Below, piece by piece: positions 1-13,439 of a stretch of DNA of 64,000 bases. The notes under the pieces are model-generated. The model was given only the letters and a program-made list of their open reading frames with translations, ran no database searches and had not been told where the DNA came from. The position numbers and the translations under genes were made by a program. Within the stretch, counting starts at the first letter, position 1, and the number at the start of each line of letters is the position of its first letter. Source of the DNA: Malurus cyaneus samueli (taxonomy: Eukaryota > Chordata > Aves > Passeriformes > Maluridae); contig CM019238.1 in assembly GCA_009741485.1 (NCBI GenBank), positions 10,308,701 through 10,372,700 of the forward strand, read 5' to 3'.

Positions 1-1961
1 AATGTTCAAATGAAAGTATAAATAATACAGACGCAGACTTACCCAGAACAGTCTTCAAGCTCAGCATGTTGCCTAGTCCTGGAGATGAAAATCTGCTCAC
101 TTGGGGACATCTCCTGGTGCTGCAGGGGCTCAGAGGTAACTTAGGGGGGCATAGATCTACAGGAGCTTTGAGAAATCTGTGCTGTAATGGCTTCACTTTG
201 GGTCAGCTCCTGTCTGAGAACAGTTCTGAAGTATGCTTGGTTTTTCGTGACTTTAAATACATGCTAATGCAGGTTTTACACCCTGCTGAATAGATTTGAG
301 GGAACATGAATAAGGCTCCTTAGATTGAATGAGGTATGAACATTAATGCACATTTTCATGTCTCTGTCCACTGAATTTCAAATTTTTATTCTTTACTTTC
401 AGAATCTTGCTTGTTTTTTGAAGTGAATTTTTATTTGAGTTGCTAGTCCCTCTCACACATTGTACTTCTATTTTTTTGCTTATTTGCTACTTGTTTTGGC
501 CATGAGTGTAGTTTCAGTGATAAGCAGTGAAATTGTAAGGTGGGAGATGTTGGGACCACCATGGTAAAGAGTAAGGAAAAGGAGAATTCAGATACATTTG
601 TGGGGTTTTTTTGTTTTATTTGGCATTTAATTTTTTGAAGAAGCTAGTTTTACAGACAATAAAGGAAGCATCAGATTTTTGCCTTCTCAGGAAGTGCAGA
701 GTTAAGTATTTCAAGTTGCTGACCTGTGGAGGAAGGAAGGGAAGGAATGTGTTTTTTGTAGTGCTTTAGCGTACAGATGTTACTACATAGACCTGTGTGA
801 GATTGTTGTGTGCCGTTGTAATTCGCTAAAGCAGAAATGATTGCCCATCTATTAGTTGAAAGCAAAATTGATCTGAGCTGCAGTGTCACCTCTAGAGGGT
901 ACATTTATCACTTTATTAATCTCTAACCCTTTCAAATCCAATCGATTCTTTCCTACAAGGAGCATGATTAGTACTTATAATACATACTGATATGAAAACG
1001 TACAGTGCTCTGCCACTGAAGACAGAGGCTTAAATTCAAGTTAATCTTCAGCCCCGAGCACCTTGCTTTCCCAAGATATGGTCACCAGGCTGCCCATGGC
1101 CCATAGCCTCTACAACCAGTTCTTGCTTGCTTGCCCTCCCTGTGTGGTTCCTTGTTTAGGCAGGAACAGAGGCAGTGTGAGGGTATTTCTGTTAGCTTGA
1201 CTGGTTTCAAACCTCCTCCACTTTTGGGAGTCACAGAACTGTGGCTCTGTTGTGCTGTATATTACCTGTGGAAACTCATCAGTTACTTTTTTTTGTTTTT
1301 TGAGGAAGGAAGGTAATTTGACACTTCAGTGCAAGACAGGTGGAGTTGGTATGTATCTTTCAGGGATCAGTACTGCTTCAAAAAAGTTCTTCTGAGACTT
1401 CTACATCTGTTATTCCAGATGGAAAATTAAATAGCAGCTGAATAAGTAGGAGACTGTATGGTCCAGGCAGGTGTGAGCATTGCTCAGTGGCTTTTCCTAA
1501 AGAAACTGGAGGCAGTGGCAGTACCTGACACGAGCTTTTGTATCTGTTGGTCTCAATCCTGTGACTGTAATGAAGTGGGAGGAACAGGAACCTCCATCAG
1601 CAAGCCCCTGAGGGATTGAGCTCCCTTTTTTGTTGAGCAGGCTTGAATAGGGTGAAAAGTCTGAAGTTCGCAAATTACTTTCTAATGTTTAAAGCGCAGC
1701 ATTTTGGGTGTCACTCTTGCATGTGTCTGGGGGATGTGATGTTGTTGTCCATGTGTACAGTTCTCATGTTTCTTAGGGCTGGGTAGCAGAGCCTTGAAAC
1801 ATGATATAGTATTATATTTTGGACTTTCCATGTTCTAGTTGCACTTTATTACATGGGCAGAGTTTTTTAAAGTCTCGTAGGACTGTTTGGTGTTTTCAGT
1901 AAACATCTTTTACCATGGCATTTCATACAAGTGCTTTGTGTCTCTAAATGTTTGCTTCATA
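1..1961. other. Non-coding stretch, nothing recognised
   Basis: The open frames here are short and lack any recognisable domain. Base composition is AT/GC balanced, with scattered T-runs (for example around 1290) and no CpG cluster. I see no RNA gene or mobile element. Confidence 0.6.
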
Positions 1962-2050
1962 GTTATTCCCATTTTACAGATGGCAGAAAATCAGCCAGAG
2001 ATAAAACTATATTAAGATTGCCCAGCACACTGAAGGTGATGCGGGGAATA
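1962..2050 (+). repeat. Probable ancient MIR-like SINE fragment
   Basis: The segment opens with TTATTCCCATTTTACAGATGG (1963-1983), which closely resembles the conserved part of MIR/CORE-type SINEs. About 45 bases on it has AAGATTGCCCAGCACACTGAAGG, resembling the 'gacttgcccaaggtcacac' part of the same family in the right order and at about the right distance. MIR-like remnants are known in bird genomes as old, highly diverged copies. No target-site duplication or intact promoter boxes are visible, as expected for so old a fragment. The family assignment is from memory. Confidence 0.5.
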
Positions 2051-5000
2051 ACACATGAATTAAATGTTTCCCTCTGTTTTGTTGTGTTGCTACTGCCTTA
2101 GGCAAGGACAAGGAAAGCAGTCCTGTCTCCTAGAGAAATTTTGAGGCTAAATAAGCATGTGTGTAGAATGTTCTTTCATGTCCTTGGCTGTGACAGGGAA
2201 AACCTTCTTAAAATTCTGTTATTTTTCAGTAGAAGCTGGAAAAACGTGTCAGCTAGAAATGGGAGAGGAAGAGAAGGAGATTTGGTTACACCAGCTTTTG
2301 TGCAGCAGTTTTAGATTTAGAGCTTTTGCGTTTGAATGTTGCAGATCTGTTGTGTGTTATGGCTATTGGCTGTTCTTCCAGGGGGAAATGGGGACACAGG
2401 AGGAAGAACCACCTCAGGCTGTAAAATGACATGGAATACCTGAGGAAGCTGGAGCCTGGGAGGTGCCAGTCAAGTCTCTTGGGTAGCCAAGTTTATAGAA
2501 ACCTCTGTGTACATTTACTGCTCTGACCTAAAAGGTATTTGTTGCTCCTGAGCTGCTGGGACTCTGCAGGCAGCCAGCTGCTCTCGAGCCACTCTGGACT
2601 CCATCTGTGCTCACCAAGAAGCTGCCCTTAGATTTTTAGCAGTATCAGGAACTGCAGTTCTGTCCTCAGATGAGTGAACAGCTGAAAACACCTTTGTCCA
2701 AGGACACCTCAGTGTATAGACTAACCAGATGTTCATGTTTATTTAAAGAAATGATGGTCCTTTCATCACTCTGTACAAATACACATAAAATTTGAGGGCA
2801 AAGTTGTTTCACAGATCTTTTTTAATATTTGAGATTTACTTTTCTGGTGTGTTGAAGATAGAATTGACTTATTATTTGTGAAGTCTGATGCTAATATAGC
2901 AGATCAGATTTTTCACAAGACAGTGAGAATTGTTTGTTCTTGGCTTTAAGCATTATGGTTTTGTTTTGCTTGTGATGCACTCTGTGATCCTGATTTGGAT
3001 CAATGTGTACAGCCACTTCATGCATGCTTATGCTGTCTTACATGTTCAGCAAAATATAGATATATGGGTGGGCTTGGAAGCGGAGGTGTAATGTGAGATA
3101 CAATCATTGATGTCCTTGAGTTATTAGTAACATGCAGAAATATAATCACATTTTACACAGAAAAGGGCTCATCAGAATTTCTTTTTCATTGAGTGACACA
3201 ATTTCATTTTGAACAGTAAATCCCCTGAGACAGATAAATATACTAATCAATGAATAAGTGCTGGAACATGAATCAAAGGCGGAGTTATTCCCAGGGTCTG
3301 TATCTCTGGACCTGAATAGCAGACCCCCTGGCATCCTTCAGATGGATGTCAGAAGAAACTGGAAGACCCTGAACACAGAGTGTTTCTGGGATTCCCTAAT
3401 GGGGAAGCATTTGGCTATGTCAAATTCCTCAGTTTTACTGCAGAGGAGATCTGAAAACTGAGAAGTGGGAGCATTTTAGCGGAGCCAGGTCATCCTGCAA
3501 GCTTCCTTGGCTTCAGGCTGGAGATGGATCTGCGGCCATCAGCACTGCTCTCTGGCAGTCCTCCCTGGTGAAGAGCTACCTCCTCCAGGACCTGCCTCTT
3601 CCTTGTTGCAGGCTCCTATTGCAGTGTGTTTTGTTGAGAAAATAAACCAGCTTTCAAATGTTTTGAAAACCTGTTTGTTCTGGTACTTGTGGTTTAGAAA
3701 AGGAAGTTTGAAACTTAAGCCAAGAAAATAATTATTAAAAATTGGAGCTCTTGAATGTTTTATTTGTTTCTATTGTGACCTTGAAAATCTTGCCCTATTA
3801 TATAAAGCCAGAGAGGTGTGAATAATGGTGTAGGTTTAGACATAAGGAAAGAAATTAGGATGTGTATCACTGATGACACATTGGGTATAGTATTTCCATT
3901 CAAAATGACATCTGTAATTTTAGGGAAATCGGGGACTACAGTGGAAGTGCACTTAGGAGTGGAGTGTTTCAGCTTTATTGGAGCAGATTGAAAGCTGAAG
4001 CTTTTTGGCTGACTTCTGATATAGGTCAACATAATTCCTATTCACTGTAACTTTACATCATATTATTTACAGCATTATGATTTTTTCATCTGCATTGGAT
4101 GATTAAATTTGTTCTTTACCACACAGTGTTTATTGCAAATGATTTTGTTCCAACTGTACAACATGACTCTGACTTAGTGCATGAGATAAAACCTAAATCC
4201 ACCCACCTGGGATGCCTGGCTGCAACTACTGTGGACTTTACACAGGGAGACAGCTCTACTGATGAAGAAAGGTTCATTATCAAATCCTGTTTTAGAAGTG
4301 TCTACAAATGAACTGTTCCATTTGCTGTCCTTCATAAAGAGCTGTAATTGATGGCTTTCTCTGAAAGACACAGATCCCATGTGAACAGTTGGTTATTCAG
4401 AATGCTGTTGTGTGAAGTCATTTGCAGAATATGTCACCAACTTGCTTTTATATTGTAGTGAAGAAGACCCTTGATGTGCTGTAGTAATTAGATGTCTTTT
4501 GGAACAATAGAACAATTTTCTCTTTTTCCCAGAAGTGAAATGCTGGGTAACTTGGTCATGAGAACTTAAATAATACAAATTCCACAATTTGATTGTAGAA
4601 TGGCTTGGTAATGTCACACACAGTTGAAATGTTACATTAAGTCTCTCATTGGTGTGTAAAATATGAGCACCCCCCCTAAAGGTTAGTTTTTTCTGGGGGT
4701 GCTGGGTAAAAGCTCTCCTGCAGAGTGTTTTCACTGCTACAATTGGCATGTTTTTCAGGTTTGTGCAAGACAAATGCATCCACTCCTGCACGTAGGATTG
4801 CCCTCTCAGAATGAAGATATGTAATACACTTACAAAAATCAGATCTCCTTTAATGGTTTTATTGTGCACATGAAAGTTGTGCATTACCAGTGTAGTTACC
4901 TAGATAATTTAATGCTCCTTCTATGCTTTACTGTGGTGCTTTCCAACAGGGAGCTGTAAAAGGTAATTTTGATGTCCTTAAACTTTGTATAGGCTATTAA

Positions 5001-8000
5001 GAAATATTTTTTTAGTAGCAGAAGAGGGAATTCTATTTTTGCATAATCTAAGAGCCCCTTAAGACTCACCTTTTAAAATCATATGAATCAGGTAAGGGAA
5101 GGGATGGGAGCAGTCAGTCATTTAGCTAAGTATTCAGGCTCCTTGAGCATCAGCATCTGTGGCTGGTGATCCCCAGCTGTGGTGACACTCAGAGTCGGGT
5201 GTTTCCAAATGGCTGGAAGGTGAGAGGGAATAAAACCATCAGTGGTCTTGTGTCAGCATGGCACAGGCTCTTCCAGCCTGTCCTTTGAGGTGTTATTAAA
5301 GGTATCTTAGTGCCCCAAATAGTTCAGAGGAAGGGAGGTGGCTGAATTTTCAAGGTGCTGTTCCCTGGCTCAGTGTGCAGGGATGCAGTCTCAGCAGGTT
5401 GTGTCCCACACATGGGGTTTGGGCTCGGCTCTAGGGAATTGGGCTGGGCTGTGCTGTGTTCCATGTTGTCTCTTTTATTTTCTTCTTTGAGGAACTTTCT
5501 TTGGAGTAGGATATGCTGTAATATGCCAGGAGAATTAACCAGAGGAAGCTTCTATGTAAAGTGAGAGTGGAGCTCATTAATTGCTTAAAAATTAGGCAGT
5601 CTCCATCTGAGTAATCGGTGTTGGCTGGCTGGCCAGCCTTCCTCAGTCTAAGAAGTAGCTCATTAGTAGAATACACACAGATGGTAGTGTGCTCTGAGGT
5701 ACTTAAAATACACAGGCAGAGAGCTGTGTTAATAAGGCAAACCTGTCCTTAGCCTCTGTGACTGAGTTTGCTACAAGCAGCAGAGGGAATGGTGTCATTT
5801 GGTAAATATTAAGTAAATGCATTTCCATAAATTTATATTGTTTTCACTTTATTTTTCCTGCAGATAACAGAGTATGATAAATACTCAGAGTAATTTAGTG
5901 TTTCTGGAAAAATTCTATTGCAATAATAGACTTAGCATAACTGCTTCATTTCTTCAGTAGCTGATTTACCCATATAATTGCCTAGAGGAGGAGATGTATT
6001 CAGAGCCTAATTTTTACTTGGAATAGATATATATGTTTTTTTGCTCACTGTTCTTTCTGTATGCAGTTTGTTAACAGTTTATTGAAAGGAAGAGTTTTTC
6101 ATAAGGAGTTGAGTCCCTTCTACAAAGTTAATGGATAACAGAATGAGGAATTGCCCACCTGAGAAGACCATAAATGCAGAGCCTGGAGGCTCTGACACTG
6201 CTGGGGGGTTAGTAGGGGCACTGTGGCCTCCTCCCATCCCAGACAAATTGCCCATGCCACAGGGGCTGCACAACCCTGGGGAGGGGACAGCCCTGAGCCC
6301 GCTCACTTCAAAGCTGTGGGGTAAATAAAGTGATGATGAGCATGGCTTCATTTTCAAATGGCAGACTCTGCCCCTCATCCCACATGACTGTTGGAGAACT
6401 GCTCCATTCCTACTCCAGGCCATCTTTTTTGCCTGAGCATGATTTGAGCCCATCTTAGAATTAGTGAACTTAACTGTGAGCAGTGAGACTCTTTCCTCAC
6501 CCCATCTGCAGCTTCCTAAGCATATTGACTTTTCTGTGTAAGAGGCTTTTACCATTAAGATTGTGCTGGGGAAGAAATAGGCTCCCTTGGATAACCATTC
6601 TCTCCCAAACAGTCAGAATTTGCTCTCCTATGTAGTTACATTTTGTTTAGAGGTGCTTTTTCTATCAGCGCTTGCGTTTCTTTGTCATGAACTGTGACAA
6701 ATTCTTTCTAATGAAAGAATTTAATGTTTCCCTTGTTGATCCTCTGCAAGCTCTTTGTTGCATTTTCAGCAGGTGTAATTTATGTTGTTGCTTTGCTCTG
6801 TTTTTCATTTCTCATAGATTGGATGTCTGTTATTGGAGTGTGTGCTGGTGTTGAAAAGAAATGGTTCCACCTCAGCTTGATTAGTCTCTGCATTGCTCTG
6901 TGTGTGTGTAAGGTACAGAGCCCCTTTGGCAGGTCTTCTGGGGTTCATGTTTGTTTTTGTGGGGTATACTGGAGGGAGCAGACTGTAATGAAATTGTTTC
7001 TTTTGTGCAACTCTAATATTTGAACCTGAAAACTTTGAAGGAACAATGGAATGTAGTCATTGGGTCAAAGGCATTCAATGTTTCCAAGGTCATTTAAGGA
7101 TGGCTACGAGCAGGAAGGCAACTTAGAGGTGTAGGGAGAGATGGGAGCATGGGATAGATGTGATACTGGGAGAACTGGGGAGGCTTTTTGCAAGGATATT
7201 TGTAAAAGAGCAAGGCTTTGGAGTAAAACTCCATAAAATCGGGCTATAACTTTGGCTTGAATGGAAAAGTGAGGTTTACAAGGACAGGAAACCACTGAGT
7301 GACATGATTTCCAAGGAAATGTCATAAGTTTGGTGGCCATGGAGTTCCATGAGCTGTTCAAAGGTGGCAGTGTATGCAGTTCTGGAAGCAAGAAGGGCTT
7401 TTAATTGGATGTGTTGAAAAAGGAAAAGCAGCATTCATTTTAGCTTTCAAATTTCAGGGTAATTTGATAGGGTTTACCAGTAACCCTAGGCTGCAGGCCT
7501 TTTTTTTTTCCTGCTGTAAAGCTTTTGAATTTGGTGGAATGAAACTAGAAATTAATAAACATGACTGTGTAGCAATGTCATTGTTTCTCCCTTCCCTGTG
7601 CCAAGCTTCTGCTTCTTTGGTGTGTTTCTGCAAAAACATCCATTGATTTTGGTTATTCAGCAGCTAATTACCTCATCAGCCACAGGATCAAGCAGCTTGT
7701 TTAGCCTGTCAACCATGCAGTTGTTATTATGGTGCCCAGTTGTGCTGGCACTTCCAGGGAGCCTCCCACTCCCTGTGGACGTTTGCTGGACAGCAGCTGC
7801 CATTGAGGTAATGAATACCTGATGGATGTTTTTGTTCTGTAAATGTGGAGCCTTTTAAAGCTGAATTTTATTTCTGGTGTGATTTGATGTGTGCCACGAG
7901 TTGCTGAGGTGTGAGCACAAGCAGGAGGAAATCAAGGTATCAGTGGAAGGAGGCTCTGACAGGTCCCTCTCCTGCTTCCCCCTCAGGCATTGCAATGGGT

Positions 8001-8007
8001 AAGTGGA
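2051..8007. other. Non-coding stretch with one enhancer-like patch
   Basis: No coding sequence or mobile element is recognised. The patch around 7640-7730 contains CAGCTAATTACCTCATCAG and TCAACCATGCAGTTGTTATTATGG; its unbroken run of homeodomain, E-box and SOX-like words looks like a conserved non-coding element, but conservation cannot be judged from one genome. A C-run at about 4671-4677 is the only other simple sequence of note. Confidence 0.5.
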
Positions 8008-8083
8008 GAGAATAATATAAATTTGTCAGAGTAAATCCCCAGGAAGAGAATAATGTAAATTTGTCAGAGTAAATCTCCTGGAA
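8008..8083. repeat. 38-bp tandem duplication, two copies
   Basis: Copy 1 (8008-8045) and copy 2 (8046-8083) both read GAGAATAATRTAAATTTGTC followed by AGAGTAAATC and end in GGAA. They differ at three positions out of 38. They abut with no spacer, so this is a simple local duplication, recent enough to stay about 92% identical. No coding frame runs through it. The unit contains an AATAATRTAAAT AT-rich core. Confidence 0.95.
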
Positions 8084-9226
8084 GAATCTTTGCCTTTTCT
8101 AGGTAGTGCCATGATGGAAATGATGCTGCGTTGCATTCTGTAGGGATTGGCTCTTCATTAAAATAAAAGCTAAGCATGTTGATAGGGTAACGTGTCAAGA
8201 GGTGTAGCAGCAAGGATTCCCCCAAAATGCCACCTTTGCTGTAGTTTGACTAAAGAGTCAACAAAGATCTTAGTGCAGGCTGAATCCAGACATGCTGTGC
8301 AGATTCCTTCAGCGCATCCACTTGAAAAGCTCTCTAATGCTAATCCATATGGATACCACAGTATTGTTTCCAAAGACGAAATATGAATTTTAATTGCAGT
8401 TTTGTGGTCCACAAGAGGAAAGTAATACATCACTACTATTATTTCAAAGACAAGTCCTTTGGGGGGAGCTCCCAATTGCAATTCCTCAGACATCTTTAAG
8501 ATTCTTAGAAGCAAATCAATAAATTTCTCAACAACAATTATCCTTGGAAACCTTCCAATTAGATATGATATGAAGAAACAAAGCTGTGGTGGTCTCCAGC
8601 TGAGCATTGCCTGTGAAACTGCCTTTGCAACTTGAAACCTAAATGAAATCGTAAAACAGAACTTGACTTTATCAGTAGGCAGCAATCTTTTGTCATGTAC
8701 TTGTGAGGATAAAATAACCTCTGAGGGTTGACTCATTTAAACTAAATTCTCATGAACTGGCATTGTCTCTCTCCTGTGTTTGACTGGAGCTCTTGAGTGC
8801 TCCAGCTATGTGAAGGACCAGCAGTTCTTTAATAATGCTAATTGGAGGGCTATAGCCTGTCCTACAGTGCTCTTTGAACTTAGTGATAATGATAAAATAT
8901 TAACCTATCAGAACATAATTAAGATTACTTATAGAGATTGGGATCACTTAGTACAGAAGAGCAGAAATGCTGCGATGCTGGCAGGGCTATTTTAAAAAAA
9001 TAATCAGAAGCAATTCTGTTTTTCTGATATTATTTGTGATTAACTTTTAATAGACTTGTGAGTGGCTAAGAACTACACTATGGGTCAAGATTGCTTTGTA
9101 GTTCTTCCACTGCTAGTGCTTGCCTGATTGAAAGCACAAATTCACTTAATTCTGCATGGAATACATGGGATTGCCTGACTGCCTCAGTGGCCATCTCAGT
9201 CCTGGCCTGTTCAGTTTGCAGCAGCA
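8084..9226. other. Non-coding stretch; one 188-codon open frame on minus strand
   Basis: An ATG-initiated open frame runs from 8736 down to 8170 on the minus strand. The predicted product is hydrophobic with no motif I recognise, and it has no neighbouring exon-like sequence. At this base composition and window length one such frame is not far from chance, so I do not call it a gene. Confidence 0.45.
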
Positions 9227-9362
9227 AAATATATAAATATATTTATATATATTTTTATCTATTGTATATATTTATATTTATTTTTATATATAAATAGATT
9301 TTTATGTCTATATATTATACTTATATTTATCGATATTATTTAAAATATATCTGTAATAGATA
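9227..9362. repeat. AT-rich low-complexity region
   Basis: About 135 bases made almost only of A and T with TATATTTATAT-type words (AAAATATATAAATATATTTATATATATTTTT and similar). It is an imperfect (TATATTTA)n-like simple repeat that could form cruciform or easily melted DNA. It is not a clean microsatellite, because the unit is interrupted by C and G at several places. Confidence 0.9.
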
Positions 9363-12300
9363 TCTTTCTCTTGGAGAAAAGCAGTTTGTTGGGATGGAAG
9401 AACCCAGTGTTGTGTAATGAGCGTTCATGCATTAGTTTTTGGACACTGAGGCTGGATGTTGCTGAAATGGCAGCAGTGTGTCCATCTGGCCACGTAAAGG
9501 AAAAGTGGGAGTACTCTTAAATAGGTAGGAAAAAGTCGGTTTTGTTCCAAACAAATTCACTGTGCTCAAATATGAACGTGTGAAGGATGCCTCTGCCAAA
9601 AATGCTGTTAAGTCTGAATTGCTGGGAGGAATGAGACTGGAAATCTCTGTTGTCTCCCATCATCACTGTGGCTATGAAAAACTAGGGAAGGTCACTAACA
9701 GCTTTTTGCCAGATATATTCCTCAGGACATGCTTAGAGACTGAGGTTGCAAAGCTGTCTTCTAGAAGCCAGGTTCTCGTACCCTCTTCAAGGAGTTTTGT
9801 GTGAACTAAGTTGAACAAAATAGCCATAGGAGCAGGGAATTTTTAAAAGGATGTGGCACATTTGGGTTCATGCTTTCTGGAATTACAGAAAAATAATTTT
9901 CTCTTAATTTTTATTACAAGTTTTCTTCCTCTGTTTAGTCATCTAGTCTGCCTTTGATTTCAGCTTTCACAGTTTGACTTTAAGTCCATGCAGTTTGTAT
10001 TGCTAGCTGGCAAAATAAAATGTGGCAGCCTCTTACAGATATTAAAGGACCCCAAAATCAAGAAGAATTAATGAAGTCTCTGGGTGAGACTGCAAATTAT
10101 GGCTGCTTTCTTCCACAGTCTTTGATGGCACCGTCAGATATTGCTGCTCTCAAGTGCTGTTGCAAAAACATCACTGATGCTCTCCCTTGGCCTGTTAACT
10201 TTTATGTCCCTCCATGCTGATAACAGTCCTTCAAGACACATCTCTAAAGCAGAAAAAAAAAAAAAAGGGNAAAAAACCCAGTGCATGTGTTTAATTCAGC
10301 TGATTAAAAAATGTCAGAGTTGAATTCTCTGGTGGTGCACTGCACTGGAAAACTGTATGAGAAAATGTCTTCTGCAGGGGATCACAGAATGATGAGAAAG
10401 CACCTGAGGTCTCCTTGGGCCTGGTGGGGTCTCTGACCTATTACACCTCAGCAAGCATTTGCTCTGCTGTGCTAGCTCAGAAAGGGTTAACAGACTCTCT
10501 GGAAGCTTCTGAACACGAAAGCAGTCTTTTTTCCTGTGTAACAGTGGAAGAATGACTATGCATAATCTAATTTTAACTTAATGTAGTGTACCTCATAGAT
10601 TTTCATATATAGAATAATGCCAGAAGCATTTGAAGAAGCTTTGCTTTTACTGAACCTGAGTTAAAACTCTGACATCATCAGAGAAAATACGTTAGTTAAT
10701 TCAAAGAACTTTTAAAAATCCCCCTCTTGACTTCTGCATTTGATGATCTAAAAACAGTGTTATGATTAATTTGTTACTCTTGTTAAAATTTTAAGCTCTT
10801 CTTTAATAAGATTGTGCTGGTAGCAAAGCTTTGTATGCTGCTGTGATTTCTCTGTGTATTAGTTAAGAGCTACCTAATTAGAAATGTAAAAGTAATTCTC
10901 ACCATGTAAACAAATACACAAAAAAACCTCTTAGTGGATAATGCAGTTTTGCTATTTAATTTCCCTAGTACTAACAGAGAGAGGACTTTATTGTGAGATC
11001 TCTGTAGCAGTATTAATACAGAGGTTATTGCTAACTAAACTGATTGTTGAAAGTGGGGATAAATTTGTGGTTCAGAATGGGCTTTGAGTTCCCCTGACCT
11101 GTGAGAAACAGAAACAAAGGCATTCCAGTGAGATTGTGGGTTTTTCCTGTGTTTTGTACACTTTTTGAATGCTCCCTGCACTACTTGTGTTTCTCTCCAA
11201 GGACATATTTTGTTGTATATTTTCTTTTTAATTTCTGTAACAAAATTAGGGTCTCCAGTGTTCCTGTCATCTTTCCTGAACCAGAAAGCAAAACATTATG
11301 GAGAAAAGAAGAAAAAAATTCACAGTGTGACTTCTGAGAAGTGCTGAAGGCCTTCCTACCTTTCAAAGAACTCCCAATTGTAGCTCCCAATTTTTGTTGA
11401 CTGCAATACATTTTAAAATACCTACCCTTTAAAAAATTTGGCCTTGAGTACCTACAACTTGCTCTGCAATTGATGAGAGCTGCAGAACCTAAGCACCACT
11501 GAAAATCAAACTTATCAGTCATGCTCACTGGCTTCCTTTGATGGAAGCAACAATATGCCTTGGGGAGTTTCAAGAGCTTTACTTAAAATTCCAGCACCTA
11601 AATGAAGAGAAGTTTCTGTTCATTTCTTTGCTTCTGGTGCTGTCACCTCCTGGGAGCAGAGCTAAAGCTCTCCTGTGAGAGCAGTACCACAGGCTCACCT
11701 GGAAATGCTTTCAGGGTCCCTGAACCAACACTTGCCCCCTTTCCCCCATCCTGTGATAGGATTGGTAGCCTAGAAAGTGAGCCCTGCTTCTAATCACTGA
11801 GATTTATTTACTGATTGCTGTGGCTTACTGCAAATGAGAGGAATTTCTTTTTCTCTTGAGAGACAACAAAGGTCTTGTTTTTTCCTGTGCAAGAAGAATT
11901 ACCCAGGATGGAAGGCCTGAAATTAGCAGCTTGTACCTCCTCATTTGCTGATCTGTCTTCATAAGCCTTAAACAATATAAATGCACCATAAAGTATAGGG
12001 CTTTTTTAAACCTTGGTAGCTTCTCTGTGCTGGAGGATGGTGAAATTTGAGGTGTTGATCACTGGAGTAGCTAAGTAAAAATACCCAAAATCCAAGCAGT
12101 GGAATGACTCCTTTTAATGAGTCAATGCTATCTGTGTTCAGAATTAGAAGTTTAAACTTTGAATGAGGTGGTTTTATTTTTTAACTGCAGTACTAACTGG
12201 AGGAAAAACCCAACTAAGTATGCAGTGTTACATCCTGATGCATATGGCACATGTTGAAAGGCTGATACCCCAACAAGTGGGACATGACAGCTTTGCAGGA

Positions 12301-12791
12301 CCTGTGCACGTTCAAAGCTGGCTCTCTCTTCTGGAAACTCCTGCTCAGGAAATGGGGTTTCCTGGGCTTCTGCACACACTGGCGCAGTTTAGGAGCTCTA
12401 CATTAACTTTACTGCAACCATTGAGGAGTCTAACCAAGACACAGCAAAAAACCAGACAGGTTCTAAGTTATATAAAAGAATGAAGCTGAGGCTCTTTGCA
12501 AAAGTGTCTGCTTGATGGGTGAGGGAAGGAAGGAGGCAGAGAAGTGAAAAGTTTTGTAAAGACAATAGCTTTGCCAAGATTGGAAACTGTATGGAAGAGT
12601 GGTGCTCGGAGAGTGAGCTGTGCATTCTCTGTGCTGTTCCTCGAAGCCTGGCTTTGAATCTTGGGCTGTGTCCTCACGGTGCCTTGGGAGAAGAGGGGAA
12701 CTTGCTTCTGGGAACACGAGAGCTTTGGCTGAGCCCAGTGCCAACCAAGGTAAACAAACAGCTCCCAGCTAGCTTGGAGCCTGGGCTGAGT

Positions 12792-12795
<4 letters not shown>
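9363..12795. other. Non-coding stretch, includes one ambiguous base
   Basis: No gene or mobile element recognised. A 14-base A-run (10253-10266) is followed by GGG, an ambiguous base N at 10270 and a further A-run, so the base count there is probably uncertain in the assembly. The sequence around 10381 (ATCACAGAATGATGAG) faintly resembles the minus-strand end of a CR1 element but does not continue like one. Confidence 0.5.

Positions 12796-12827
<32 letters not shown>
12796..12827. repeat. Poly-T run, 32 bases
   Basis: An uninterrupted run of 32 T followed by CTTCTTTT. It may be a mononucleotide microsatellite, or the poly-A tail of a minus-strand retrocopy whose body would lie to the right. 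I could not recognise a body sequence or a flanking duplication, so the simple-repeat reading is preferred. Length is likely to vary between individuals and between reads. Confidence 0.95.
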
Positions 12828-13439
12828 CTTCTTTTGTGGAGAACTGCAGAACAAGGAAAATAAATAGAAGTTGAGACCCCTCCATGGGATTCGTACAGTA
12901 CTCGTCCACCCAAACTTTGCACAGGTGAGAGGCAGAGCAAAAACTGAGCTGTCAGTGGACTAAGGCAGGGGACTTAGTCACTGAAGAGCAGAGAGAATCT
13001 GAGGAGATTAGAAGCGAAAATGTCAAGCAGTCGAGAAGAGGAAGCTCTTGTCTAAATATAAAACAGGGCTGGGGAAGCAACTGAATTCTGCCTGACTTTA
13101 CAGCTTCCATTCAGACCTTTTTTTAAAAATTCATATTTTATATTTCTCTATGCTCTGCAGGAGCAGGGACTTGGCTCAGTGTGTTCAAGGGGAAACCTTT
13201 GTGCCATGCTTGTTGGCTGCAGGGAGCATCAGGGCAGAACTGCTCCAGCTGAAAGACACTGTAGTGCCTGCGGAGCTGAGGATGCTCGAGAATCCCCACC
13301 TGTCTTCATGAGCATTGTTGTGTGCCCCCCTCGGGCTGTCAGCAAACACAAATAAAGGGCAGATTCCAATTAAAAATGCACAGGGTCATTGTAATGTAGC
13401 TAAAGAGGCTCTCTGGGTTGTACTGCTGTCAGCCTAGTG
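12828..13439. other. Non-coding stretch between poly-T and CpG island
   Basis: No open frame of interest and no repeat family recognised. The sequence becomes gradually richer in CpG toward the island that starts at about 13440. Confidence 0.5.

Noticed and set aside
4393..4884. 163-codon open frame on the minus strand
   Set aside because: Composition and sequence look random; no motif, signal peptide or splice context.
8170..8736. 188-codon ATG-initiated open frame on the minus strand
   Set aside because: No domain or homology recognised, no exon-like splice context, and a frame of this length is not far from chance in a 64 kb window read in six frames.
10381..10440. ATCACAGAATGATGAG as the end of a minus-strand CR1
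   Set aside because: Only the first dozen bases match; the expected following sequence of the CR1 3' region is absent.
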